Assembly (NCBI RefSeq): GCF_009901525.1
Contig: NZ_CP019288.1
Location: forward strand, 124,001 to 188,000
Reading direction: 5' to 3'
Length of the DNA stretch: 64,000 nt
DNA from: Kordia antarctica
Lineage (GTDB): Bacteria; Bacteroidota; Bacteroidia; Flavobacteriales; Flavobacteriaceae
Positions within the stretch are counted from its first letter, which is position 1. Each line of letters starts with the position of its first letter. The position numbers and the translations under genes are program-made. Positions 17,512-27,387 of this stretch are shown one piece after another. The notes beneath the pieces are model-generated. The model did no database searches and was not told the origin of the DNA. It saw nothing but the letters and a program-made list of their open reading frames with translations.

Positions 17512-20376
17512 ATGAAAAAAATTACATTTAAAATTTTTATGATTATGTGTTTATTAGGTACCTATGTAGGTATCTCTCAAACCTTAAATCAAGCTGCGAG
17601 TTGGCCTAACGCAGGTTGGACTTTATCAGGTACGTTCACCGCTGGTGGATTACTCGGTGACCCAACAATAGATGCTACCTTTGGTTTCGACGATGATAGT
17701 GCTGGTAACGGTTCTGCCGATGATTTGCAAGCCACCTCACCAGTGATTGACTTAACTGCGGCTAGTGGAGCTGGAGAAACATGGATTACCATCAGTGGTG
17801 ACGTTGTATACAGAGAACTTGGAGGAGATGTTTTAGCAATTGAAACGTATGATGCTGATGCAATGACTTGGTCAGCATTAGAAACATTCGCAGGAAACTC
17901 TACAAACACGGACTATCAAACATGTGCTGGTACTGCAGCATACACGACTCCGGTGCTCAATATTTCAGGATTTACAGCAACACAATTGTCAGGCTTCCAA
18001 TATCGTATTACATATAACGATCAAGCTGGATGGCAATGGGGATTTTGTGTAACGTCACCAACAATTACGTCGGCTGTACCACCTGCATGTCCAGATCCAT
18101 CGGCATTAACCGCAACAAACATTGATGGTTTTTCTGCTGATTTAGGTTGGACAGAAAGCGGTACAGCTACCTTGTGGAATGTAGAATTAGTAGACATTAC
18201 TGCTGCTGGAACTCCAACTGGAACTCCAACTGCTACAGGCGTTGCAAATCCATATATGGCTACAGGATTAACACCTTCTAACAATTATGAGTTTTATGTA
18301 CAAGCTGATTGTGGAGGAAGTACTTCTACATGGGTTGGGCCATTTGCATTCGCAACTACGGTTGCGTGTCCAGCACCAAGTGCATTAACAGCGACTAACA
18401 TTCTAACAACTACTGTAGACCTTGGATGGACTGCTGGAGGCGCAGAAACATTATGGGATGTTGAAATCGTAGACATTACTGCTGCAGGAGCTGCAACAGG
18501 AACACCAACAGCTACTGGCGTTTCAAATCCATATATGGCAACAGGATTAACAGCTAATAATAATTATGAATTTTATGTAAGAGCAGATTGTGCTGCAAAT
18601 GGAACTTCTACTTGGACAGGACCTTTTGCATTTACAACTGCATGTACAACATTTACAGCACCATATTCTGAAGATTTTGAAAGCGGAGGCGCATTGCCAG
18701 ACTGCTGGACATTAGGTGGAGATGAAGACTGGGTATTCAATACTGCAGGACCTAACCATGTTGGTAATGGAGGAACACTTTCAGGAAGTACGGCTTCCGG
18801 AGGTTATTATGCAGTTGTAGATGATTCTGACCCAACAGCAGCAAATGCAGAATTGACTTCTCCATTTGTAGATGTTTCTGGTTTAACAACACCAGCACTT
18901 ACTTTTTATGAAATTAGTAATAATGAAGGAAATCCTAATGCTACCTTAACAGTTAGTGTGTATGATGGAGCTGTATGGAATGTAGTTGGAACCTACAATA
19001 CAAACACTATTGCAGGTGGATGGGAACAAAAAGTATTGGATTTAAGTGGATTAACATTTACTGGACCAGCACAAGTACGATTCTCAATTGCAGATTCTGG
19101 AAGTTTCTATGATGACATCGCTATTGATGATGTTTCTCTAGATGAATTACCAACATGTCCAGATCCTTCAACTTTAACAGCTACAAACATAACAGATGAT
19201 AGTGCTGATTTAGGATGGACTGAAACTGGTTCTGCTACCTTATGGAATGTAGAATTCATTGATGTAACTGGTGGAGGAACTGTAACAGGAACAGCAACTG
19301 CTTCAGGCGTTGCAAATCCATACATGGTAACAGGATTAACAGAGAACAATAACTATTCGTTTTATGTACAAGCAGATTGTGGCGTAGGTGGAACTTCAAA
19401 TTGGGTTGGACCATTCGCATTTACTACAATGGAAACATGTCCTAGACCATCAGCGTTAAATGCTACAAATATTATGGAGACAAGTGCTGATTTCAGTTGG
19501 ACAGAAAATGGAGTTGCTACTTCTTGGAATATAGAATTAATAGATGTAACAGCTGGAGGAACTGTAACAGGAACTGCAACTGCATCAGGAGTTATGAACC
19601 CTTATGCCGCTACTGGTTTAACAGGAGATAATAGCTACCAATTCTATGTACAGGCAGACTGTGGAGTAGATGGAGTTTCTGCTTGGGTAGGGCCGTTTGG
19701 TTTTGCAACAACGTATGTAGCGGTACCGCCAACGTGTACGAATGATACATTCTTAGATTCAGGTGGAGTTTCTGGAGAATACTCAGCGAGTGAAAACATT
19801 ACATACACTATTTGTCCAGATATGGCTGGCGATGTAGTAAATGTAGAATTTACATTCTTTTCAACAGAAAACAACGGAGCTGCTGCTTGTTATGATGGAC
19901 TAACAATTCATAACGGTGCAGATAATTTGGCAACAACTGTTGATCCTCCAGGAGGTGGAACAATTTGGTGTTGGGATGAAGTTGATGCACCAGCAGAAGG
20001 AACAGGAGATTTAGAGGGGATGACAATTATCTCTTCGGATGCTTCAGGATGTTTAACATTTGTATTTACTTCTGATGGATCTGTTCAAAGAGATGGTTGG
20101 CAAGCAAATATTACATGTACACCATTATCAGTTGAATCTGCAGAAGCTAGAGGTTTCTTACACTATGTAGATACAGTAAACAACAGTTTTGTGGTTAATG
20201 CACAAAGCAATATCCAATCTATTGAAGTATACAATTTAGTTGGGCAGATAATTACAACTGCTAAACCAAATGATCCTTCAGGAGCTGCTTATTTAGGTTC
20301 AGCTAAGAATGGAGTGTACTTTGCAAGAGTAACATTGCAAAATGGAAACGCTTCAGTTGTAAAATTCGTGAAGTAA
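17512..20376 (+). CDS. Secreted FN3/MAM-like/CUB-like multidomain protein with T9SS tail, copy 2
   Basis: This 954-residue protein has the same domain order as copy 1: signal peptide MKKITFKIFMIMCLLG, N-terminal domain, two FN3 modules, a MAM-like module, two FN3 modules, a CUB-like module and a T9SS sorting domain ending VVKFVK. The signal peptide and the last 80 residues are nearly identical to copy 1, whereas middle modules differ more, for example TGTPTATGV in place of QTMTATATGV. This pattern fits duplication followed by divergence with homogenised ends. A cell-surface adhesion or binding role is inferred from architecture only. Confidence 0.88.
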   Translation: MKKITFKIFMIMCLLGTYVGISQTLNQAASWPNAGWTLSGTFTAGGLLGDPTIDATFGFDDDSAGNGSADDLQATSPVIDLTAASGAGETWITISGDVVYRELGGDVLAIETYDADAMTWSALETFAGNSTNTDYQTCAGTAAYTTPVLNISGFTATQLSGFQYRITYNDQAGWQWGFCVTSPTITSAVPPACPDPSALTATNIDGFSADLGWTESGTATLWNVELVDITAAGTPTGTPTATGVANPYMATGLTPSNNYEFYVQADCGGSTSTWVGPFAFATTVACPAPSALTATNILTTTVDLGWTAGGAETLWDVEIVDITAAGAATGTPTATGVSNPYMATGLTANNNYEFYVRADCAANGTSTWTGPFAFTTACTTFTAPYSEDFESGGALPDCWTLGGDEDWVFNTAGPNHVGNGGTLSGSTASGGYYAVVDDSDPTAANAELTSPFVDVSGLTTPALTFYEISNNEGNPNATLTVSVYDGAVWNVVGTYNTNTIAGGWEQKVLDLSGLTFTGPAQVRFSIADSGSFYDDIAIDDVSLDELPTCPDPSTLTATNITDDSADLGWTETGSATLWNVEFIDVTGGGTVTGTATASGVANPYMVTGLTENNNYSFYVQADCGVGGTSNWVGPFAFTTMETCPRPSALNATNIMETSADFSWTENGVATSWNIELIDVTAGGTVTGTATASGVMNPYAATGLTGDNSYQFYVQADCGVDGVSAWVGPFGFATTYVAVPPTCTNDTFLDSGGVSGEYSASENITYTICPDMAGDVVNVEFTFFSTENNGAAACYDGLTIHNGADNLATTVDPPGGGTIWCWDEVDAPAEGTGDLEGMTIISSDASGCLTFVFTSDGSVQRDGWQANITCTPLSVESAEARGFLHYVDTVNNSFVVNAQSNIQSIEVYNLVGQIITTAKPNDPSGAAYLGSAKNGVYFARVTLQNGNASVVKFVK

Positions 20377-20400
20377 TTCTATAAAAATATATGTTTTATT

Positions 20401-20432
20401 AAAAGCTGTTCTTCATTGAACAGCTTTTTTTT
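20401..20432 (+). terminator. Terminator after FN3 copy 2
   Basis: The same hairpin as at 17181 (AAAAGCTGTTC with GAACAGCTTTT) is followed by eight T residues. Confidence 0.9.
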
Positions 20433-20462
20433 GTTTTCTATATTTATAACAAATACATAAGG

Positions 20463-20630
20463 TTTTCAATAATTGCTCCTCAATACAACATTTTAGGAGC
20501 ACAAGTTATGTCAACTTCTACTAATGCGTTAACGAATGAATTAGATACATTTTCATCACAAACAATAATGTGCTTTGTGCAAGTAACTGTTGATGGATTT
20601 ACGGATACAATCAAAATTATTAAAAAATAA
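20463..20630 (+). pseudogene. Orphan T9SS sorting-domain tail, fossil of a lost gene
   Basis: One frame ending at TAA 20628-20630 reads IAPQYNILGAQVMSTST and later CFVQVTVDGFTDTIKIIKK. This matches the pattern of the last strands of a T9SS type A sorting domain (YNxLGxxV, then a FVQVTxDG-type strand and a basic end). The conserved GIYF-type turn is altered to IMCF and there is no start or signal peptide. It is not a copy of the neighbouring FN3 tails (those end VVKFVK), so it must derive from another secreted protein now deleted. A short AGCCA/TGGCT hairpin with T residues follows at about 20655-20680. Confidence 0.72.
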
Positions 20631-20724
20631 TATTTTAAAGATCATTAAGAAAAGCCACCAATCGTTGGCTTATTTTTATTTTATTTTCTTATATTTATCG
20701 TATTCTAACTAACTTTTATATAAA

Positions 20725-23700
20725 ATGAAAAAAACTACAATCAAAATTTTGTTTATAATGTTTTTTGTCACTGCCTACACGGGCATGGCGCAAACATTAA
20801 ATCAAAATGCAGCGTGGCCTAACGGGGCTTGGTCCGTTACAGGAACATACAACGCAGACCCAACAGCTTTTGAGGCAAACCCTACGGTGGATGCTAATTT
20901 TGCATTCGATGATGACGATGCTGGAAACGGAAGTGACGATGATATTGCTGCGGAATCGCCAGTAATAGATTTAACAGCAGCTCATGGAGCAGGAGAAACT
21001 TGGATTTCAATTTCTGGAAATCTTGTTTACAATTATAATAATGATGATATCTTACAATTCGAATATTGGGATGCAGATGGAGCTACATGGAACATAATTG
21101 GTGTTCCTATTGATGCTGATACAGCTGGAGCTCCAACAGATAATTTTTGTACAGGAACTTCGGAAGCATATACATCAGCTATCCTTAATATTGCAGGATT
21201 TACAGCTACACAATTATCAGGATTCAGATATAGAATCTATTTTGATGATTTAGTAGGTGGCGCAGGTTATGAGTGGGGATTTTGTTTTGATGCTCCAACA
21301 ATTACCTCTGCAACACCGCCAACCTGTCCAGACCCTGTGGCATTAACCGCAACAAACATTGACGGTTTTTCAGCAGATTTAGGATGGTCAGAAACAGGAA
21401 GTGCTACACTATGGAATATAGAATTAGTAGACATTACTGGAGGCGGAACTGTTACAGGAACGGCAACAGCTTCTGGAGTTACAAATCCATATAATCAATC
21501 AGGACTAGATCCTTCAACTAATTATGAATTTTATGTGCAATCAGATTGTGGAGTAAATGGAACTTCTACTTGGGTTGGACCTTTAGCATTCTCAACAACA
21601 GTTGCATGTCCAGATCCTTCTGCACTAAATGCAATAAATATTACAACAACTACTGCTGACTTAGGTTGGACAGCTGGCGGATCAGAAACACTTTGGGATG
21701 TTGAAATCGTTGATATTACTGCTGCTGGAACAGCAACGGGAACACCAACTGCTTCTGGAGTTGCAAACCCATATATGGCTACTGGCTTAAGTGATGCAAA
21801 TAGTTATGAATTTTATGTAAGAGCAGATTGTGCTGCAAATGGAACATCTGCATGGGTTGGACCATTCGCATTTACAACTGCATGTAACACTTTTACAGCA
21901 CCATATACAGAAGCTTTTGAAAACGCAGGAGCATTGCCAAATTGTTGGGCATTAGGTGGAGATGAAGATTGGAGATTTTCAAACACAGGAGCAGGAAATC
22001 ATATTGGAAACAACGGAACAATAACAGGAACTTCTGATTCAGGAGGTTACTTTGCTTGGGTTGATGATTCAACACCAGATGCAGCCAATGCACAATTAGA
22101 TTCACCGTTTGTAGATCTATCAGGATTAACAACACCTGCATTATCTTTCTATGAACTTAGTAATAATGAAGGGCAACCAAGTGCAACGTTAACAGTTAGT
22201 GTTTGGGATGGAGCTGCATGGAATGTAGTAGGAACTTATAACACAAACACTCCAGGATGGGAGCAAAAAGTAATTGATCTTAGTGGATTAACATTCACAG
22301 GACCAGCACAAGCAAGATTCGCTATTACTGATTCAGGATCATTCTATGATGATATTGCTATAGATGATGTTTCTTTTGACGAATTACCATCATGTTTAGA
22401 TCCTTCTGCATTAACAGCTACAAATATAGATGGTTTCTCTGCTGATTTAGGTTGGACAGAAAACGGAACAGCTACACTATGGAATATAGAATTAGTAGAT
22501 ATCACTGGAGGTGGAACTGTTACAGGAACACCAACGGCTTCTGGCGTTACAAATCCATACAATCAATCAGGATTAGACCCTTCAACTAATTACGAATTTT
22601 ATGTACAAGCAGATTGTGGAGTAAATGGAACTTCAGCTTGGGCTGGACCATTTGCATTCTCAACAACAGTTGCGTGTCCAGCACCTTCTGCACTAACAGC
22701 AACAAATATTATGACTACTACAGCTGACTTAGGTTGGACGGCAGGAGCATCAGAAACACTTTGGGATGTTGAAATCGTAGATATTACTGCTGCTGGAACG
22801 GCAACGGGAACACCAACTGCTACTGGAGTTGCAAACCCATATATGGCTACTGGCTTAACTGATTCAAATAATTATGAATTTTATGTAAGAGCAGATTGTG
22901 CTGCTAATGGAATATCTGCATGGGCAGGACCATTTGCCTTTACAACGGCATGTACAACTTTCACGGCACCATATACAGAAACTTTTGAAAACGGAGGCGC
23001 AGTGCCAGCATGTTGGACATTAGGTGGAGATGAAAACTGGTTGTTTGCAAACACAGGCGCAGGAAATCATATTGGAAACAATGGAACCATAACAGGATCC
23101 AGTACCTCAGGTGGATACTTTGCTTGGGTAGATGATTCTACACCAGATGCTGCTAATGCACAGATGGACTCACCATTTGTAGATGTATCAGGATTGACAG
23201 TACCTGCATTATCTTTCTATGAACTAAGTAATAATGAAGGACAACCAAATGCAACGTTAACAGTTAGTGTTTGGGATGGAGCTGCATGGAATGTAGTTGG
23301 AACGTATAATACAAATACAACTGGATGGGAACAAAAAGTAATTGACCTAAGTGGATTAACATTCACAGGACCTGCACAAGTAAGATTCTCAATTGCAGAT
23401 TCAACAAGCTTCTATGATGACATCGCTATTGATGATGTAACTTTGGATGAATTGCCTACATGTGTAGATCCATCAACGTTAACAGCTACAAGTATTACAA
23501 ATGCTGCTGCTGATTTGGGTTGGACAGAAAACGGAACAGCTACTTTATGGAATATAGAATTAGTAGACGTAACTGCTAGTGGAACGCCAACAGGTACGCC
23601 AACAGCTTCTGGAGTTACAAATCCATACGCAGCAACAGGATTAGCACAAAACAATAACTATGCGTTCTATGTACAATCTGATTGTGGACCAGGAGGACTT

Positions 23701-24678
23701 TCTTCTTGGGTTGGACCATTTAATTTCACGACACTAGAAACTTGTCCTGCACCATCAGGATTATCAGCAACAAGTGTTATGGAAACTAGTGCTGACTTAG
23801 GTTGGGCAGAAAATGGAACATCGACTTCATGGAACATTGAATTAGTAGATGTTACTGCAGGTGGAACCCAAACAATGACTGCAACGGCATCAGGAGTTAC
23901 AAACCCATACAACCAAACTGGTTTAGTTGGAGATAACACGTATCAGTTTTATGTGCAAGCAGATTGTGGTGTTGATGGAGTTTCTGCATGGGCAGGACCA
24001 TTTACATTTGCTACACCTTATGTAGCAGTACCACCATCATGTACTAATGATACATTCCTAGATTCAGGAGGACAGAGCGGAGATTACTCAAGCAGTGAAA
24101 ATATTACATATACAATTTGCCCTGATGTGGCAGGTAATGTAGTAACTGTAAGCTTTACATCTTTTTCAACAGAAAATAACGGAGCTGCTGCTTGTTATGA
24201 TGGATTAACAATTCATGATGGAGCAGACAACACAGCAACAACTATTGATCCTGTAGGAGGTGGAACAATTTGGTGTTGGGATGAAGATGATACACCAGCA
24301 GTTGGAACAGGAGATTTAGAAGGAATGATGATTACTTCTTCGGATGCTTCAGGATGTTTAACATTTGTATTTACATCAGATGGTTCAGTTACAAGAGAAG
24401 GATGGAAAGCAGATATTGGATGTGTATTATCTGTTGAATCAGCAGAAGCTAGAGGTTTCTTACACTATGTAAATACTGTAGATAATAGTTTTAATGTAAA
24501 TGCGCAAAGCAATATTGCTTCAATTGAAGTATACAATTTAATTGGGCAGATAATTACAACTGCCAAGCCAAATGATCCTTCAGGAGCTGCCTATTTAGGT
24601 TCAGCTAAGAATGGAGTATACTTTGCAAAAGTAACTTTAGAAAATGGAAGAACTTCAGTTGTGAAATTCGTGAAGTAA
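20725..24678 (+). CDS. Secreted FN3/MAM-like/CUB-like multidomain protein with T9SS tail, copy 3 (expanded)
   Basis: This 1317-residue protein is the longest of the three. After the signal peptide (MKKTTIKILFIMFFVTAYTG) and N-terminal domain come FN3 modules at about 200 and 293, MAM-like at 386, FN3 at 557 and 650, a second MAM-like at 743, FN3 at 912 and 1005, CUB-like at 1102 and the T9SS sorting domain at 1232-1317. Relative to copies 1 and 2 it has one extra FN3-FN3-MAM unit, and the two units are nearly alike, indicating internal duplication. The leader differs from the other copies. An adhesive or structural surface role is likely but unproven. Confidence 0.88.
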   Translation: MKKTTIKILFIMFFVTAYTGMAQTLNQNAAWPNGAWSVTGTYNADPTAFEANPTVDANFAFDDDDAGNGSDDDIAAESPVIDLTAAHGAGETWISISGNLVYNYNNDDILQFEYWDADGATWNIIGVPIDADTAGAPTDNFCTGTSEAYTSAILNIAGFTATQLSGFRYRIYFDDLVGGAGYEWGFCFDAPTITSATPPTCPDPVALTATNIDGFSADLGWSETGSATLWNIELVDITGGGTVTGTATASGVTNPYNQSGLDPSTNYEFYVQSDCGVNGTSTWVGPLAFSTTVACPDPSALNAINITTTTADLGWTAGGSETLWDVEIVDITAAGTATGTPTASGVANPYMATGLSDANSYEFYVRADCAANGTSAWVGPFAFTTACNTFTAPYTEAFENAGALPNCWALGGDEDWRFSNTGAGNHIGNNGTITGTSDSGGYFAWVDDSTPDAANAQLDSPFVDLSGLTTPALSFYELSNNEGQPSATLTVSVWDGAAWNVVGTYNTNTPGWEQKVIDLSGLTFTGPAQARFAITDSGSFYDDIAIDDVSFDELPSCLDPSALTATNIDGFSADLGWTENGTATLWNIELVDITGGGTVTGTPTASGVTNPYNQSGLDPSTNYEFYVQADCGVNGTSAWAGPFAFSTTVACPAPSALTATNIMTTTADLGWTAGASETLWDVEIVDITAAGTATGTPTATGVANPYMATGLTDSNNYEFYVRADCAANGISAWAGPFAFTTACTTFTAPYTETFENGGAVPACWTLGGDENWLFANTGAGNHIGNNGTITGSSTSGGYFAWVDDSTPDAANAQMDSPFVDVSGLTVPALSFYELSNNEGQPNATLTVSVWDGAAWNVVGTYNTNTTGWEQKVIDLSGLTFTGPAQVRFSIADSTSFYDDIAIDDVTLDELPTCVDPSTLTATSITNAAADLGWTENGTATLWNIELVDVTASGTPTGTPTASGVTNPYAATGLAQNNNYAFYVQSDCGPGGLSSWVGPFNFTTLETCPAPSGLSATSVMETSADLGWAENGTSTSWNIELVDVTAGGTQTMTATASGVTNPYNQTGLVGDNTYQFYVQADCGVDGVSAWAGPFTFATPYVAVPPSCTNDTFLDSGGQSGDYSSSENITYTICPDVAGNVVTVSFTSFSTENNGAAACYDGLTIHDGADNTATTIDPVGGGTIWCWDEDDTPAVGTGDLEGMMITSSDASGCLTFVFTSDGSVTREGWKADIGCVLSVESAEARGFLHYVNTVDNSFNVNAQSNIASIEVYNLIGQIITTAKPNDPSGAAYLGSAKNGVYFAKVTLENGRTSVVKFVK

Positions 24679-24702
24679 TTTTCTAAACATATTTATAACA
24701 TT

Positions 24703-24733
24703 AAAAGCTGTTCTTCATTGAACAGCTTTTTTT
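24703..24733 (+). terminator. Terminator after FN3 copy 3
   Basis: The identical AAAAGCTGTTC/GAACAGCTTTT hairpin with a T run is present for the third time. The next gene starts only 20 bases later. Confidence 0.9.
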
Positions 24734-24740
24734 GTTTCGC

Positions 24741-24748
24741 TATATTTG
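24741..24748 (+). promoter_or_regulatory. Predicted -7 promoter element for the glycosyltransferase gene
   Basis: TATATTTG matches the consensus, with a TTG 20 bases upstream (24718-24720) inside the preceding terminator hairpin. The start codon follows 4 bases after the element, implying a leaderless message. Confidence 0.45.
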
Positions 24749-24752
24749 CGAT

Positions 24753-25760
24753 ATGCAACTAAAATTTTCAATAATTGTTCCTGTCTACAATAGACCTGAT
24801 GAGGTAGAAGAATTACTCGAAAGCATCACGCAACAAACATTTCAAAATGATTTTGAAGTGGTCATTGTTGAAGATGGTTCTACAATTCCTGCAAAAGAAA
24901 TTATTGAAAAGTATACAGACAGACTAAATATTAATTACTATTTCAAAGAAAATTCAGGCCCAGGCGATTCTCGAAATTACGGAATGGAACGCGCACAAGG
25001 AAATTATTACTTAATATTTGATTCAGATTGTATCTTACCATCACAGTATTTAAGCGAAGTATCAAAAGCTTTACAAAATAAGTATGTAGATTGTTTTGGT
25101 GGACCAGATGCTGCACATCATTCGTTTACAAACATTCAAAAAGCAATTAGTTATGCAATGACAGCTTTCTTAACTACTGGAGGAATCAGAGGAAGCAAAA
25201 ATGCTGTCAACAAATTTCAACCGCGAAGTTTTAACATGGGAATCTCAAAAGAAGTCTTTGAAAAAACAAAGGGTTTTGGACAAATTCATCCAGGAGAAGA
25301 TCCAGATTTAACCATTCGCATCTGGAATGAAGGCTACGAAACCATACTAATACCAGAAGCATTTGTATATCACAAACGAAGAATTTCTTGGAAAAAATTT
25401 CATACGCAAGTCAATAAATTCGGAATGGTACGTCCAATCTTAAATCTTTGGCATCCAGAAACAGCAAAACTTACGTATTGGTTTCCGACACTATTCTGTT
25501 TAGGATTTGTGGTTTCTACAGTGCTAAGTATATTTTTAGGATTTCATTGGTTTTTAATTGCATATGGCGTATATTTTGTAACCATATTGTTAGATGCATT
25601 TCGAACAACCAAAAGTATAAAAATTGCTTTATTGACAATAGTTGCCGTTTGTATTCAGTTTTACGGATATGGAGTTGGGTTTTTAAAATCAACAATTGCA
25701 TTGAAAATTTTCAAACACAAACCACAAGAAAAATTTCCAAAACTATTCTTTAAAAAATAA
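24753..25760 (+). CDS. Family 2 glycosyltransferase with C-terminal membrane segments
   Basis: The 335-residue protein starts MQLKFSIIVPVYNRPDEVEE, the classic GT-A N-terminus, so ATG 24753 is chosen over an upstream frame start that would fall inside the promoter. The DxD-type metal motif is IFDSDC near residue 93, and GEDPDLTIR is the acceptor-side acidic motif. Two or three membrane helices follow after about 240. It probably transfers a sugar to a lipid or polysaccharide at the inner membrane; donor and acceptor are unknown. It is followed by the YbbR gene with a 2-bp gap, suggesting co-transcription. Confidence 0.88.
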   Translation: MQLKFSIIVPVYNRPDEVEELLESITQQTFQNDFEVVIVEDGSTIPAKEIIEKYTDRLNINYYFKENSGPGDSRNYGMERAQGNYYLIFDSDCILPSQYLSEVSKALQNKYVDCFGGPDAAHHSFTNIQKAISYAMTAFLTTGGIRGSKNAVNKFQPRSFNMGISKEVFEKTKGFGQIHPGEDPDLTIRIWNEGYETILIPEAFVYHKRRISWKKFHTQVNKFGMVRPILNLWHPETAKLTYWFPTLFCLGFVVSTVLSIFLGFHWFLIAYGVYFVTILLDAFRTTKSIKIALLTIVAVCIQFYGYGVGFLKSTIALKIFKHKPQEKFPKLFFKK

Positions 25761-25762
25761 CA

Positions 25763-26725
25763 ATGCCAAAAGGAATTAGAAGTCTACTATCAGCAACGTT
25801 CAAAGGAAAAAAGATCAATGTATTTTTTATCTTCTTTGTGGTTTCATTTATTGTATGGACTTTGGTGAAACTATCTAATGTATATACGGATACTATAAAA
25901 ATGACCGTTCAATATACAAATCTCTCTGACGATAAAATTCTATTAGGAAGTCAAGAAAACAGCATTGAAGTACGCGTAAAAACAACAGGTTTTCGCATGT
26001 TGCGTCAAAAATTATTTGCATCAGTAATAGAAGTCGATCTCAAAAAGGTTAACAAAATGAAAGCTGACGAAACACATTATGTACTTTCAGATGATGCTAT
26101 CAACAAACACATTTATCAACACATTGAAATACTAAAAGTTTCGCCCGATACCTTATTTTTAAAATTAGGAAAAAATAAAACAAAACAAGTTCCTGTAATT
26201 CATCAACTGGAATTAGTATTTGAAAATGGATATAACTTATACGATTCATTACAAGTACAACCCAAAACCATTGAAATTTCTGGACCTGAAGATGTGGTAG
26301 ACAAATTAAAAGTGGTGTACACGGAAATTAAACAACTAGAAGATATCAATAAAGATGTGAATATAGCGCTTCAAATTTTAAAAAATGATACCTTAAAACG
26401 TCTAAAATATTCACAACCAACTGTAAAAGCAATTGCAAAAGTGGATAAATTTACAGAAGGAAAACTGAAAATTCCATTGCGTGTTCAAAATCTTCCGCAA
26501 GGATATTCTATCAAATTATTTCCAAAAGAAGTAACGATTACGTATACGGCGAATGTATCCGATTTTAATAAAATTACAGAAAATGACTTTTCAATCTATT
26601 GTGATTACAAAGACATTGAAAATGAAGAAACCTCCTTTTTTATTCCAAAATTGGCTAAATTTCCAAAAACGGTAAAAACACATCGCATCGAAAACAAAAA
26701 AATTAACTTTTTAATCAAAAAATGA
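25763..26725 (+). CDS. YbbR-like domain protein
   Basis: This 320-residue protein has one N-terminal membrane helix (about 18-40, VFFIFFVVSFIVWTLVKL) and then a long extracytoplasmic part with repeated YbbR-like beta modules, for example VRVKTTGFRMLRQKL and IEISGPEDVVDKLKVVYTE. In Firmicutes the YbbR protein CdaR regulates a diadenylate cyclase, but no cyclase lies here, so that role cannot be assumed. In flavobacteria this gene commonly sits next to coaE, as here, where the two overlap by 4 bases (ATGA). Confidence 0.8.
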   Translation: MPKGIRSLLSATFKGKKINVFFIFFVVSFIVWTLVKLSNVYTDTIKMTVQYTNLSDDKILLGSQENSIEVRVKTTGFRMLRQKLFASVIEVDLKKVNKMKADETHYVLSDDAINKHIYQHIEILKVSPDTLFLKLGKNKTKQVPVIHQLELVFENGYNLYDSLQVQPKTIEISGPEDVVDKLKVVYTEIKQLEDINKDVNIALQILKNDTLKRLKYSQPTVKAIAKVDKFTEGKLKIPLRVQNLPQGYSIKLFPKEVTITYTANVSDFNKITENDFSIYCDYKDIENEETSFFIPKLAKFPKTVKTHRIENKKINFLIKK

Positions 26726-27315
26726 TTGTAGGACTTACAGGCGGAATTGGTAGCGGAAAAACAACTATTGCCAATATGTTTCAAGAATTAGGCGTTTCTA
26801 TCTATATAGCTGATATAGAAGCTAAAAAATTGATGCATACTTCAAAAGAAATCCAACACGATTTAATTGCAGCTTTTGGAGAGGAAACCTATATAAATGG
26901 TGAGCTTAACAGAAGTTACTTGTCTAACATTGTTTTCAATCAGCCAGAAGAATTACAAAAAATAAATTCCATTGTACATCCGCGTGTTGGACAGCATTTC
27001 AAAGATTGGTATAAAGCACGAATTACTGAAAAATATGTCATAAAAGAAGTAGCTATACTTTTTGAAAATGACTCTTATAAGCACTGTGATAAAATTATTA
27101 CGGTTGTTGCACCAATAGAAGAACGTTTTCGTCGTATCTTAGTAAGAGATGAAACAACGAGAGAAGCTATTCAAAACAGAATGAATAATCAATGGAGCGA
27201 CGAAAAAAAAATTGTACGCTCTGATTATGTTATCCACAATGAAGACTTAGCGAAAGCAAAAGCTGAAGTTTTAAAAATACACCAAGAAATCTCGCTGTTA
27301 TGCTCGAAAATCTGA
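26722..27315 (+). CDS. coaE: Dephospho-CoA kinase
   Basis: CoaE phosphorylates dephospho-CoA to complete coenzyme A synthesis. The 197-residue protein starts with the P-loop GLTGGIGSGKTT (4-15). The CoA-binding stretch YIADIEAKKLM and the HPRVGQHF motif are present, as is the lid region RFRRILVRDETTREAI. The length is normal. Its start codon overlaps the stop of the YbbR gene, so translation is likely coupled. It complements coaBC encoded about 19 kb upstream. Confidence 0.94.
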   Translation: MIVGLTGGIGSGKTTIANMFQELGVSIYIADIEAKKLMHTSKEIQHDLIAAFGEETYINGELNRSYLSNIVFNQPEELQKINSIVHPRVGQHFKDWYKARITEKYVIKEVAILFENDSYKHCDKIITVVAPIEERFRRILVRDETTREAIQNRMNNQWSDEKKIVRSDYVIHNEDLAKAKAEVLKIHQEISLLCSKI

Positions 27316-27374
27316 TGAAATTAACATATTTGTTAAGGTTTGGTTAAAAAGTTATTATAACCGAGATTATACCT

Positions 27375-27382
27375 TAATTTTG
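27375..27382 (+). promoter_or_regulatory. Predicted -7 promoter element for the histidine kinase gene
   Basis: TAATTTTG matches TAnnTTTG and ends 5 bases before the ATG at 27388, again implying a very short or absent leader. Confidence 0.42.
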
Positions 27383-27387
27383 ATCAA

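Noticed and set aside
14283-24678. Reverse-strand open frames within the FN3 genes
   Set aside because: They arise from the repeated codons of the FN3 modules and recur at the same place in each repeat, as expected for shadow frames.
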